Assembly (NCBI RefSeq): GCF_036090055.1
Contig: NZ_CP107970.1
Location: forward strand, 684,501 to 748,500
Source of the DNA: Nocardioides sp. NBC_00368
GTDB lineage: Bacteria; Actinomycetota; Actinomycetes; Propionibacteriales; Nocardioidaceae
Direction: 5' to 3'
Length of the DNA: 64,000 nt
In this document: piece by piece, positions 25,188 through 33,068 of the stretch
Position numbering within the stretch: position 1 is the stretch's first letter
How the letters are laid out: every line of letters starts with the position of its first letter
The notes under the pieces: generated by a model
Told to the model about the DNA's origin: nothing
Database searches by the model: none
The model's input: only the letters and a program-made list of their open reading frames with translations
Program-made: the position numbers and the translations under genes

Positions 25188-26708
25188 TTAGACCTTGGAC
25201 GCCGACTGCTTGGGAGAGGCGTCGATGACGACGACCTTCCTCGCGTCCGGCTGATCCAACCCAAGTCTCCTCATCACGCTGGCCGCCTTTGAGACTTCTG
25301 CGTCGCTGTAACCGATGACGACGAACACCGAGGAGTTCGTCTTGTTGGCCTTCTCGTACACGGCGAGCTGGCGCTCCATGTTGCGTTCGAGGGCACTGCT
25401 CTTGGCGAGCTTGAACTCGATGAGGGTCTTGTCCAGGCCCATGGAGAGTTTGAAGTCGACAGGTCCGCGACCGTTGTTGGCCTCGCGGTTCACGTCGAAG
25501 CGCGAGGGCTGAAGGAGGAGGCCGAAGAATCCCTGGACTTCAGTCTCGTTCGCGAAGACCTTGCCGCCTCCGCGGTTGATAACTCGCCATCCGTCCTGAT
25601 TCTCCACGTAGTTCTTGAAGGTTTCGACGGCCTGGAGCGCCTCGTCGTACGAGGTCCAGGGCGTTTCGAACAGGTTGGTCTTATCGGCCAGGTCGCGCGC
25701 AGCGCGCTGGACCTGGTCACGCAGCATCGTCTGGGTGTCGATGACCTTGTCGCGGCTGGTCGCCGCCGCCTGATCGCCGGTGTCCTCCTTGAGCTTGATG
25801 TAGCAGTCGATGAGTTCGGGGAACTGGAGCAACGCCCGTGCGCGCACCTCGCGCCGCTCACGGTCCGAGGACCTGCGGGTCAGTCGTATGCGCAGGTAGT
25901 TGCTCACGTCGGACCGCAACTGATCGTTCCCAGCGACGTCGGGGAGCAGATCGAACGAACTCACCATGTCCGACCGATTGATCCAGGTGTCGTCCTTGGT
26001 CAGCAGGTCGGCGGGCGTCAAGATGACGAAGTCACCGTCGGTGTAGGGAAGTTCGTACTTCGCAGTCGCCCAAGTCTGGGTGTTGTAGTTGAACTTCGCT
26101 CGCGGAACAGACACGGCCTTGCGGGCCTCCAGCGCAAGGTGAGCAACGGCGAACTCGCTGGTGTACCGCAGCAAGTAGTGCTTGATGAGATTCGTGGTGA
26201 GGTCCGAGATGGTGTCACGGCCGACTCCGGGACGGATGAGCGCGAGCTTCTCCACGTGGCTCGAGCTCGTGATCGTCTCTTCTCCGAAGTTGTCGAGCAC
26301 GTCCCCAAGTGCAGCGTGGAGGGCGACAGCGAACTTTCTGCCGAGTCCGTGGCCGCGGTTGCCGCCGACGACGAATCCGAGCCAGTTCTGCCGCACCTCG
26401 CTGAACGTGTACCAGCTCTTGATCCGGCCCGGGTCGAGCGGTTCGTTGGCGTGGTCGCGAAGGAACCGGAGGTAGTCGAGAATCTGGTCGTGGAGCGCGC
26501 AGTACTCCTCCTTCTCGCTGTTGAACAGAAGGAAGGGGTCGATGAAGACCGGCAGGTCGGAGACTACAGAAATATCGAATGCGCCGAACGCCTCGAGCGA
26601 CTGTGGGCTGACGCCAAATCTGTCGCTGAAGTAGATGCCGGCCGGGTCAGGGGTCCAGGGGACCGGCTCATCGGTCTCTTCCTGATCCTCGTCCGTCACA
26701 GTGGCCAC
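25188..26708 (-). CDS. PD-(D/E)XK nuclease-domain protein, candidate defence gene
   Basis: 506 residues, GTG start at 26708 with AAGGA seven bases upstream. The C-terminal ~120 residues show a PD-(D/E)XK core: helix ETEVQGFFGLLL (E388/E390), GPVDFKLS (D418), LIEFKLAK (E431, K433), then a helix LERNMERQLAVYEKAN and strand VFVVIGYSD. The long N-terminal part (1-370) is conserved-looking but unrecognised (GIYFSDRFGVSPQSLEAFGA, FLLFNSEKEEYCALHDQILD). Size and layout suggest a nuclease with a sensor or regulatory N-terminus, as in many anti-phage proteins; no direct evidence. It shares the cargo region with PIN, XRE and pentapeptide genes. Confidence 0.7.
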   Translation of the reverse strand: MATVTDEDQEETDEPVPWTPDPAGIYFSDRFGVSPQSLEAFGAFDISVVSDLPVFIDPFLLFNSEKEEYCALHDQILDYLRFLRDHANEPLDPGRIKSWYTFSEVRQNWLGFVVGGNRGHGLGRKFAVALHAALGDVLDNFGEETITSSSHVEKLALIRPGVGRDTISDLTTNLIKHYLLRYTSEFAVAHLALEARKAVSVPRAKFNYNTQTWATAKYELPYTDGDFVILTPADLLTKDDTWINRSDMVSSFDLLPDVAGNDQLRSDVSNYLRIRLTRRSSDRERREVRARALLQFPELIDCYIKLKEDTGDQAAATSRDKVIDTQTMLRDQVQRAARDLADKTNLFETPWTSYDEALQAVETFKNYVENQDGWRVINRGGGKVFANETEVQGFFGLLLQPSRFDVNREANNGRGPVDFKLSMGLDKTLIEFKLAKSSALERNMERQLAVYEKANKTNSSVFVVIGYSDAEVSKAASVMRRLGLDQPDARKVVVIDASPKQSASKV

Positions 26709-27170
26709 GGTCCATCCTTCGCGCGGGGGTTGTCATGTCGGCGGGCCACAACAGTGTCGCGCATGCGGACAACAGACGACACGGACTCAGGCGTGTTGTC
26801 GACCCGCGTGAGGCTGAGGGACTCAGGAAGGACGGCCTGGCAAGCGTAAGAGGCACCAGCTCCGACCGAAGAGGGTCACGGCGGCGTAGTTCGAGCGCCT
26901 GGGCGAAGGGGTTGCTCGATGAGGTCGCGATGTGGAGTCGGACTGTGCTTCGCTAGCCCATGAGCGTGCGGTCGTCAGGGGTCGCCAGGGGGCGCTCGCA
27001 GGTGATAGCTCTTGAGCGAGACCCCGACCAGCTCGGTACCGGTGGTTGTTGGTATCCGAGTGGATTAGTACTCCGAAATCGGCGCTGTCGGATGGAGCGT
27101 AGTTCGGCGCGTAGTGAGCGTTTCTGCGCGTTGAGTCGAAAGTTAAAAGACCAGGTCAAGCGCGGTTTAT
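26709..27170. other. Right-end, gene-free stretch of the mobile element
   Basis: 462 bp without a plausible gene. The sequence becomes more A+T-rich toward its end (GAGTCGAAAGTTAAAAGACC near 27130-27150) and stops just before the sufT remnant. It presumably carries the nuclease-gene promoter and recombinase-binding sites of the element end; no specific repeats were identified. Confidence 0.4.
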
Positions 27171-27173
27171 TAG

Positions 27174-27287
27174 GCCGGCCCCTGCGAAGTATCCCAGATC
27201 AACTGGGTCTGGATGCCGCCGTGGGGCCCCGACAAGATCACCCCTGACGGCCGCGAGATGCTGCGCGCTCTCGGGTTCAACGTCTGA
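27174..27287 (+). pseudogene. 3' remnant of a SufT-type (DUF59) iron-sulphur assembly gene
   Basis: The frame reads INWVWMPPWGPDKITPDG, then REMLRALGFNV and TGA. This is recalled as the C-terminus of actinobacterial SufT/DUF59 metal-sulphur cluster assembly factors. An in-frame TAG at 27171 and the missing N-terminal ~75 residues show that only the last ~30-35 codons remain. A strong terminator follows 12 bases after the stop, as for an intact gene end. It most likely marks the integration site of the element, with a full-length copy expected at the far left end. Confidence 0.6.
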
Positions 27288-27298
27288 GGGTTCGTCCC

Positions 27299-27345
27299 GA
27301 CGTGGGAGTCCCGAGGTCACTGGGTGACCTCGGGACTCCCACGTC
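27299..27345 (+). terminator. Perfect 22-bp hairpin after the sufT remnant
   Basis: Arms 27299-27320 and 27324-27345 are perfectly complementary around the loop TGG, followed by ATTTC. This is probably the native terminator of the sufT operon, now just right of the element boundary. Confidence 0.85.
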
Positions 27346-27515
27346 ATTTCGTGCTCAGGGGGTCGCCACGAGGGCGGTGCCTGAGCCGAGGTCCTGGAGC
27401 TGACTGCTGGAACCTGACCACAGCACCCGGCTCGGCACGTCATGCCGACGCAGGGTGAGTCCCGCACCTGGACGTTGACGGGGCCCCTGCTGCCTGAGCA
27501 CGACCCCACGTCAGC

Positions 27516-27857
27516 TCAGGCGACCCGGCCGGCCCGTGCGATCGCCTCCTGGCTGCGCTTGTAGGGCTTTCTCCCGGGGGTTCTGGGAGTGTCGCGGGGC
27601 CTGCCGCTCTCCAGGAGGACACCGCCCCAGACACCCCACTCCCGCCGGTCGATGCCGAGGTCGAGGCAGGTCTGTCGCATCGGGCAGCCCGCGCAGACCT
27701 CCTGCGCCTCGGCGAGCTGGGTGAGGTCCTCGGGGTGAAAGAGCTCCGGGTCCTCGCCCACGCAGGCCCACTCGTCGGTCCGGGGAGTCGGGTGCTTCAG
27801 CGTCAGCTCATAGGTCTTGGTGCTGAATCCCTCTCCGAAGAGTGTGATGATCTCCAT
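27516..27857 (-). CDS. WhiB-family Fe-S transcription regulator, WhiB7-like
   Basis: 113 residues from the ATG at 27857 with GGAGGTG seven bases upstream. Four cysteines (WACVGED, then VCAGCPMRQTC) would hold a 4Fe-4S cluster. The turn REWGVWGG has the Trp before GVWGG seen in WhiB7, and the basic tail SGRPRDTPRTPGRKPYKR contains a GRPR element like the WhiB7 AT-hook. WhiB7 activates intrinsic antibiotic-resistance genes with SigA. A leader peptide and attenuator-type terminator precede the gene, as in known whiB7 genes. The subclass is inference; WhiB family membership is firm. Confidence 0.85.
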   Translation of the reverse strand: MEIITLFGEGFSTKTYELTLKHPTPRTDEWACVGEDPELFHPEDLTQLAEAQEVCAGCPMRQTCLDLGIDRREWGVWGGVLLESGRPRDTPRTPGRKPYKRSQEAIARAGRVA

Positions 27858-27896
27858 CTCGTTCACCTCCTGGTGACTGTTGCTGAACATGAGAAA

Positions 27897-27925
27897 GGGC
27901 CGCTCCTCGTCGATCGGAGCGGCCC
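27897..27925 (-). terminator. Intrinsic terminator (attenuator) in the whiB leader
   Basis: In the minus-strand transcript, GGGCCGCTCC (27916-27925) pairs perfectly with GGAGCGGCCC (27897-27906) around a 9-base loop, followed directly by TTTCTC. It lies 40 bases before the whiB start and after a short leader frame, so it can stop transcription before the gene. Confidence 0.75.
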
Positions 27926-27943
27926 GGTGGGTGCGGTGAGCAC

Positions 27944-28027
27944 CTACGTCTGATGCGGCTCCGGGCGCGTAAATTCCACGCCCCGGACCGGGCGGTCCGG
28001 GGAGGTGCAGATGGTCGTCTCGCGCAT
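27944..28027 (-). CDS. 27-residue leader peptide upstream of whiB
   Basis: ATG at 28027 to TAG at 27944-27946, reading MRETTICTSPDRPVRGVEFT and ending RPEPHQT. It lies wholly within the whiB leader and ends about 19 bases before the attenuator stem. In mycobacterial whiB7, translation of a similar short frame controls antitermination. A hairpin at 27981-28002 lies inside this frame, so stalled or slow ribosomes could change leader folding. The start has no strong ribosome-binding site. Confidence 0.5.
   Translation of the reverse strand: MRETTICTSPDRPVRGVEFTRPEPHQT
27981..28002 (-). promoter_or_regulatory. 9-bp hairpin inside the whiB leader frame
   Basis: CCCCGGACC (27981-27989) and GGTCCGGGG (27994-28002) form a perfect stem with a 4-base loop inside the leader-peptide frame. 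It could compete with, or be melted by, ribosomes on that frame, setting the choice between antiterminator and terminator forms. Confidence 0.55.
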
Positions 28028-28164
28028 GACACCCATGGTATTGACCGGGACGGCGGCGAAACCACTGGTTTGTCGGGAAACGTGTCGGTGACGGCGGCTT
28101 AACCCGCTGCGTACGCGGCCTGGTTAGCGTCCGGGGACCGACTCCCCGACGCTTAGGAGACCCG

Positions 28165-29433
28165 ATGAAGGTCTTGAAGTCCCCGGCCGTCCTGATCCTC
28201 GTCGGCGCGGTCGCCGGCATCGTCTTCGGCCTGGTGGCCGGGGAGTGGGCGGCGAACCTGAAGTTCGTCGGCGACATCTTCATCCGGCTGATCCAGATGT
28301 CGATCGTCCCGCTGGTGGCCTCCTCGGTGATCGTGGCGACGGGCGCGATGACCGGCGCGGGAGCGGGCAGGCTGGCCGGGGCGACCTTCGGCTGGATGCT
28401 GGGGTTCGCGGTGGCCGCCGCCTTCGTCGGCTGGGGGCTGGCGGAGCTGATCCAGCCGGGCTCGGGGATGCGCTATGACGGCGAGCTCGACCCGGCCCTG
28501 GCAGACTCGGCCGCGGCGACGGCGGTCGGGTGGCAGCAGACGGTGACCGGCTTCGTCTCCACCAACGTCATCGAGGCGATGGCCACCGGTGCGATGGTGC
28601 CGATCATCGTCTTCGCCCTGCTCTTCGGCCTCGCGCTCAACCGCTACACCGCCACGAACGGCCCGACCGTCGTGCTCACCTTCTTCGAGCAGGTCCAGGC
28701 GATCGTCCTGCTGATGATCAGGTACGTCATGCTCCTGGCCCCGATCGGCGTCTTCTGCCTCCTCGCCGACCTCGCCGGCCGGGTCGGCTTCGCGGTCGTC
28801 ACCACGGCTCTGGCCTATCTCGGGGCGACGCTGGCCGGGGTGGTGATCATCTTCGCCCTCTACCTCGTCGTGGTCGTCGCGGTCACCCGGCTGAACCCGC
28901 TGCTCCTGCCCGCCAAGCTCGCCGAGCAGACCGTCGTCGCCATCACCACGACGTCGTCGGCGGTCACCTTCCCGACCGTGCTGAAGAACGCCGTGGAGAA
29001 GTTCGGCATCTCCAAGCGGGTCGCGGACTTCACCCTCTGCCTGGGGATGACGATGGGCTCGTGCGGCGCGGTCCTCAACTACACGATCGTGGTGCTCTTC
29101 CTCGCCCAGGCCTCCGGCGTCTCGCTGTCGCCGGGGGACATCGCTCTCGGGATGGCGCTCGCGGTGCTGCTCAACATCGGCACGATCACCGTGCCGGGAG
29201 GGTTCCCGGTCGTCGCGATCTTCCTCGCCACCTCGCTGGACCTGCCCATCGAGGCCGCCGGACTGCTGATCGCGGTGGACTGGTTCACCGGGATCCTGCG
29301 TACGTTCCTCAACGTCAACGGGGACACCATGGTCGCCCTGCTCGTCGCGCATGGTGCCGATGAGATCGACCGGGACGTCTACGCCGGGACGAAGCCGGCG
29401 GTCGAGCCGGTCACGGAGGAGGCCGCGGCCTGA
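28165..29433 (+). CDS. Sodium/proton-coupled dicarboxylate or amino-acid symporter (DAACS family)
   Basis: 422 residues, ATG with AGGAG five bases upstream. Multi-helix inner-membrane carrier of the GltP/DctA family. Hallmarks are FIRLIQMSIVPLVASSVI (first inverted half), the serine-rich hairpin TTTSSAVTFPTVLKNAVEKF, GMTMGSCGAVLNYTIVVLF, and the substrate-site helix VDWFTGILRTFLNVNGD, whose R and N residues bind the carboxylate in homologues. Length is normal. The substrate (dicarboxylate versus glutamate/aspartate) cannot be fixed by eye. It is divergent from the whiB leader, 137 bp apart. Confidence 0.9.
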   Translation: MKVLKSPAVLILVGAVAGIVFGLVAGEWAANLKFVGDIFIRLIQMSIVPLVASSVIVATGAMTGAGAGRLAGATFGWMLGFAVAAAFVGWGLAELIQPGSGMRYDGELDPALADSAAATAVGWQQTVTGFVSTNVIEAMATGAMVPIIVFALLFGLALNRYTATNGPTVVLTFFEQVQAIVLLMIRYVMLLAPIGVFCLLADLAGRVGFAVVTTALAYLGATLAGVVIIFALYLVVVVAVTRLNPLLLPAKLAEQTVVAITTTSSAVTFPTVLKNAVEKFGISKRVADFTLCLGMTMGSCGAVLNYTIVVLFLAQASGVSLSPGDIALGMALAVLLNIGTITVPGGFPVVAIFLATSLDLPIEAAGLLIAVDWFTGILRTFLNVNGDTMVALLVAHGADEIDRDVYAGTKPAVEPVTEEAAA

Positions 29434-29437
29434 CACG

Positions 29438-30082
29438 ATGGGCGGCATGGACGTAGCCGCCCGCACCGCAGGCAACCGCCGCCTGCTCGCCGACTTCTTC
29501 GACGGCCTCGACGATTCCCAGCTGGAGACGCAGAGCCTGTGCTCCGCCTGGACGGTGAGGGAGGTGCTGGGCCACAGCGCGATGCCGTTCTCGGTCGGGA
29601 TCGGACGGCTGCTGTGGCGTACGTTGCTGGCCGGCGGCTCGATCGACCGGGCCTCCTCGGCGATCGCCGAGGAGCAGGCGCGACCACCGGTCGCCGAGCT
29701 GACCGGGCTGCTGCGGACGTACGCCGGCAAGCGGGTGCCCGCCCCCGGGGTCGGTCCGATGGGGCAGTTCACCGACCACTGCATCCATCTGCGCGACTGC
29801 GCCCGACCGCTCGGCCTCGACGCCGATGTCGCGCTCGAGGACTGGCGTGCCGTGCTCGACTGGCTGCCGACCAAGCAGGCCTCGCTCGGAGTGGTGCCGG
29901 CCGGACGGCTCGACGGACTCGCCCTCCGCGCGACCGACCAGGACTGGTCCTGGGGTGCGGAAGATGGCGCCGAGGTCGCCGGCCCGAGCGAGGCCCTGGC
30001 GATGACACTCTCCGGCCGGTCGGTCGCGCTGACCGACCTGGAGGGGCCAGGGGTGGCGACGTTGCGGGAGCGGATCGGCTGA
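29438..30082 (+). CDS. DinB-like/maleylpyruvate-isomerase-fold protein (mycothiol-dependent type)
   Basis: About 214 residues; start ATG 29438 or ATG 29447. Begins RTAGNRRLLADFFDGLDDSQ, then SLCSAWTVREVLGHSAMPF, the helical-bundle opening of actinobacterial DinB/TIGR03083 proteins, in which a histidine (LGHSA) plus later residues (QFTDHCIHLRD) would bind a metal. Members are thiol (mycothiol)-linked isomerases or transferases; the specific reaction is unknown. It starts five bases after the symporter gene, so the two may be co-transcribed. Confidence 0.75.
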   Translation: MGGMDVAARTAGNRRLLADFFDGLDDSQLETQSLCSAWTVREVLGHSAMPFSVGIGRLLWRTLLAGGSIDRASSAIAEEQARPPVAELTGLLRTYAGKRVPAPGVGPMGQFTDHCIHLRDCARPLGLDADVALEDWRAVLDWLPTKQASLGVVPAGRLDGLALRATDQDWSWGAEDGAEVAGPSEALAMTLSGRSVALTDLEGPGVATLRERIG

Positions 30083-30102
30083 CGCGGGTAGGCTCCGCGG
30101 AC

Positions 30103-30969
<867 letters not shown>

Positions 30970-30996
30970 CCGCCCAACTGTGGTTGAGTGGCGCCT

Positions 30997-31545
30997 ATGA
31001 GCGACGACGCCGCGACCCCTGCGCCTGATGCCCCTGCCTTCGACTCCCAGCAGGAGGCCGACATCGCAGCGTTCTGGGAGGACGTGAAGCACCACGCCCA
31101 CCTGAGCGCCGCGCCGGGCTACTTCGGTGCCTCGCCGCTGGAGGCGCTGCAGCCGCCGGCGTGGGCCTTCGGAGGCACGCCCGAGCAGTCCAACGAGCTC
31201 CTCGAGCTCGTTCTCGAGGGCGTCAAGACCGCGACCGCCTCCGCGATGTGGGACTACGAAGCCGCCGAGGAGCCCATCCCGACCGTCGGCACCCTCGGCA
31301 TCGTCCTCGACGGCGCCGGCCACCCCCGGGCTCTGGTCGTGACGACCGCCGTGGACGTGGTGCCGTTCGACGAGGTCTCCGAGGAGCACGCCCGCGCCGA
31401 AGGCGAGGGCGACGGCAGCCTGGAGCACTGGCGCGAGGTCCACCGGACCTTCTTCTCCGAGGAGGCCGGCCACGACCGCGGCTTCGCCGAGGACATGCCG
31501 GTCGTCCTCGAGCGCTTCGAGCTCATCTGGCCGAAGCCGGAGTGA
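30997..31545 (+). CDS. ASCH-domain protein
   Basis: About 182 residues from the ATG at 30997. The ASCH fold (RNA-binding PUA-like) shows as FGGTPEQSNELLELVLEGVK followed by TATASAMWDYEAAEEPIPTV, where GxKTATAS is the family signature, then VVTTAVDVVPFDEVSEEHAR and HWREVHRTFF. ASCH proteins bind RNA or hydrolyse modified nucleosides (N4-acetylcytidine amidohydrolase in one subgroup). Length is normal. It is followed 10 bases later by the YjbR gene. Confidence 0.85.
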   Translation: MSDDAATPAPDAPAFDSQQEADIAAFWEDVKHHAHLSAAPGYFGASPLEALQPPAWAFGGTPEQSNELLELVLEGVKTATASAMWDYEAAEEPIPTVGTLGIVLDGAGHPRALVVTTAVDVVPFDEVSEEHARAEGEGDGSLEHWREVHRTFFSEEAGHDRGFAEDMPVVLERFELIWPKPE

Positions 31546-31555
31546 ACCGAGCCGG

Positions 31556-31918
31556 ATGACACCGCAGGAGCTGACCGACCGGGTCCGGGGCATCTGCCTC
31601 GGCTTCCCGGAGAGCGCCGAGCGGGTCACGCACGGTGCGCCCGGGTTCTTCGTCAAGAAGCAGTTCGTGATGCTCTGGCCGCTCGGGCACCACGGGCGGG
31701 ACGAGCCGCACCTGTGGGCGGCCGCGGCGCCGGGCGTGCAGGACGAGGTGGTCGGCGATGACCCCGAGCGCTTCTTCGTGCCTCCCTATGTCGGTGGCCG
31801 CGGCTGGATCGGGATGCGGCTCGACGGTGAGGTCGACTGGGCCGAGGTCGCCGAGATCTGTGAGGACGCCTACCGGCAGATCGCGCCGGAGCGCCTGGTG
31901 CGAGACCTGGGCCGGTAG
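31556..31918 (+). CDS. MmcQ/YjbR-family protein
   Basis: 120 residues. Small DNA-binding-like fold of the YjbR family: RGICLGFPESAERVTHG, PGFFVKKQFVMLWPLG, FFVPPYVGGRGWIGMRLDG and the closing helix WAEVAEICEDAYRQIAPERL. Function in this family is unknown. It lies in a tight rightward run with ASCH, this gene and acVLRF1, 9-10 bases between genes, probably one transcript. Confidence 0.85.
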   Translation: MTPQELTDRVRGICLGFPESAERVTHGAPGFFVKKQFVMLWPLGHHGRDEPHLWAAAAPGVQDEVVGDDPERFFVPPYVGGRGWIGMRLDGEVDWAEVAEICEDAYRQIAPERLVRDLGR

Positions 31919-31927
31919 CGTACGGCC

Positions 31928-32542
31928 ATGCCCAACGTCGCCGTCCCGGTCGCTCGGATTCCGCGCTGGGTCGACAACTTCGCCGCGCGCCACGGCGAGA
32001 CCCGGCTCGCGGTCGACTCCGGGGCACTGACCGGTGCCGCGGCCGACGGGTCCTCGTTCATCGCGGCGCTCCCGTTCGAGAAGACGTACGCCGGTCCGGC
32101 CGAGGTCGAGGCGTTCGTCTCCGCCTCGACGGCTCCGCGGGAGTGGGGCATCCTGCTGGTGCGCAAGGGCGGCTTCGCGATCGCCCGGATGAGTGGCGCC
32201 GAGATCGCCGACCACAAGATCGGCCGCCGCCACGTGCAGGGAAAGACCAAGGCCGGCGGCTGGAGCCAGCAGCGTTTCGCCAGGCGCCGCGCGAACCAGG
32301 CGAGCGCGGCCTATGAGGCGGCTGCGGACCACGCCGCGCGGATCCTCGACGGGCTGAGCGGACCGCTCGTCACCGGCGGCGACCACGGGGGCGTCGACGA
32401 CGTGCTCGAGGACCGGCGGCTGCGGTCGCTCACCGTCGCCGGACCGTGGCTGGCCGTGCAGGACCCCAACCGCGCGGTGCTCGATCAGGCGATCGAGGAC
32501 GCCCAGAAGGTGCGGATCGAGGTCCTCAACGCCGACAGCTGA
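31928..32542 (+). CDS. acVLRF1-type release-factor-like peptidyl-tRNA hydrolase
   Basis: 204 residues. Actinobacterial VLRF1 protein: the signature RRHVQGKTKAGGWSQQRFAR (residues about 99-118) is the eRF1-domain-2-like loop with a catalytic Gln in WSQQR, which releases the nascent chain from stalled ribosomes. Other landmarks are WGILLVRKGGFAIARMSGAE upstream and GPWLAVQDPNRAVLDQAIED near the end. Length is normal. Its stop overlaps a bidirectional terminator shared with the next, converging gene. Confidence 0.85.
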   Translation: MPNVAVPVARIPRWVDNFAARHGETRLAVDSGALTGAAADGSSFIAALPFEKTYAGPAEVEAFVSASTAPREWGILLVRKGGFAIARMSGAEIADHKIGRRHVQGKTKAGGWSQQRFARRRANQASAAYEAAADHAARILDGLSGPLVTGGDHGGVDDVLEDRRLRSLTVAGPWLAVQDPNRAVLDQAIEDAQKVRIEVLNADS

Positions 32543-32556
32543 CGCCTCGGCGTCAG
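32539..32556. terminator. Bidirectional terminator overlapping two stop codons
   Basis: CTGACGC-CTCG-GCGTCAG hairpin (about 32539-32556) spans the stop codon of the acVLRF1 gene and the end of the converging Mrr-N gene; the flanking GAGCTG/CAGCTG bases extend the pairing. Confidence 0.6.
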
Positions 32557-32978
32557 GCGAGCTGCCAGACTCCCGGCGAACCCTTGATCATCGAGCCGTC
32601 GCTCAGGAGCGTCTGGCGGGCGCGTCGGGCGGCGTAGCGCCAGCGGAGCTCGCCTTCCGGGGTGGTCTCGAAGTCGCCGGGCAGGAGCTGGTCGGCCAGC
32701 TGGCTCTCGAGCTCGTCGAGGACGGCGTCGGCGGACATCGAGCCGCCCGCGTTCTCGAGGATCTCGAGGATGAGCGGCGCGAAGGCGGCCGGTGGGGTCC
32801 ACTTGCGGGGAGCGGACTTGGTGACGACCTTCGGGGCGGCCGTCGAGCTCGTCGTGGTCTTGCGCACCCGGGTCGCCGGCCTCTTCACCGGGGCCGGAGC
32901 GGGCGGGGCCGGGGGCCGGCCGTGGATGCACTGTGACTTCGGCAGGTCACACAGCTCGCAGTAGTCAGTCTCGGACAT
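32553..32978 (-). CDS. Mrr N-terminal winged-helix protein with a zinc knuckle
   Basis: 141 residues from the ATG at 32978. Residues 7-19 form a likely zinc knuckle (CELCDLPKSQCIH). A Pro/Thr/Lys-rich linker follows. The C-terminal ~75 residues resemble the Mrr_N winged helix of type IV restriction enzymes (LILEILENAGGSMSADAVLD, LRWRYAARRARQTLLSDGSM, PGVWQL). There is no nuclease domain, so a regulatory or adaptor role is more likely than cleavage. It is a chromosomal gene converging with the acVLRF1 gene. Confidence 0.7.
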   Translation of the reverse strand: MSETDYCELCDLPKSQCIHGRPPAPPAPAPVKRPATRVRKTTTSSTAAPKVVTKSAPRKWTPPAAFAPLILEILENAGGSMSADAVLDELESQLADQLLPGDFETTPEGELRWRYAARRARQTLLSDGSMIKGSPGVWQLA

Positions 32979-33068
32979 CGGCTCAACGATATCGGCACGA
33001 TCACGCCGCCGTGGCATCCCGGCGGCGAATGCGGTGACGACCTGCGAGGATGCGCTACTTTGGCAAGC

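Noticed and set aside
24219..26708. Classical restriction-modification system
   Set aside because: A controller-like protein and a nuclease are present but no DNA methyltransferase was found in the region.
26709..27170. tRNA gene as integration site
   Set aside because: No cloverleaf or T-loop sequence was seen; the sufT remnant explains the boundary better.
1..27200. Integrase or other recombinase gene for the element
   Set aside because: None recognised on either strand; it is probably left of the window.
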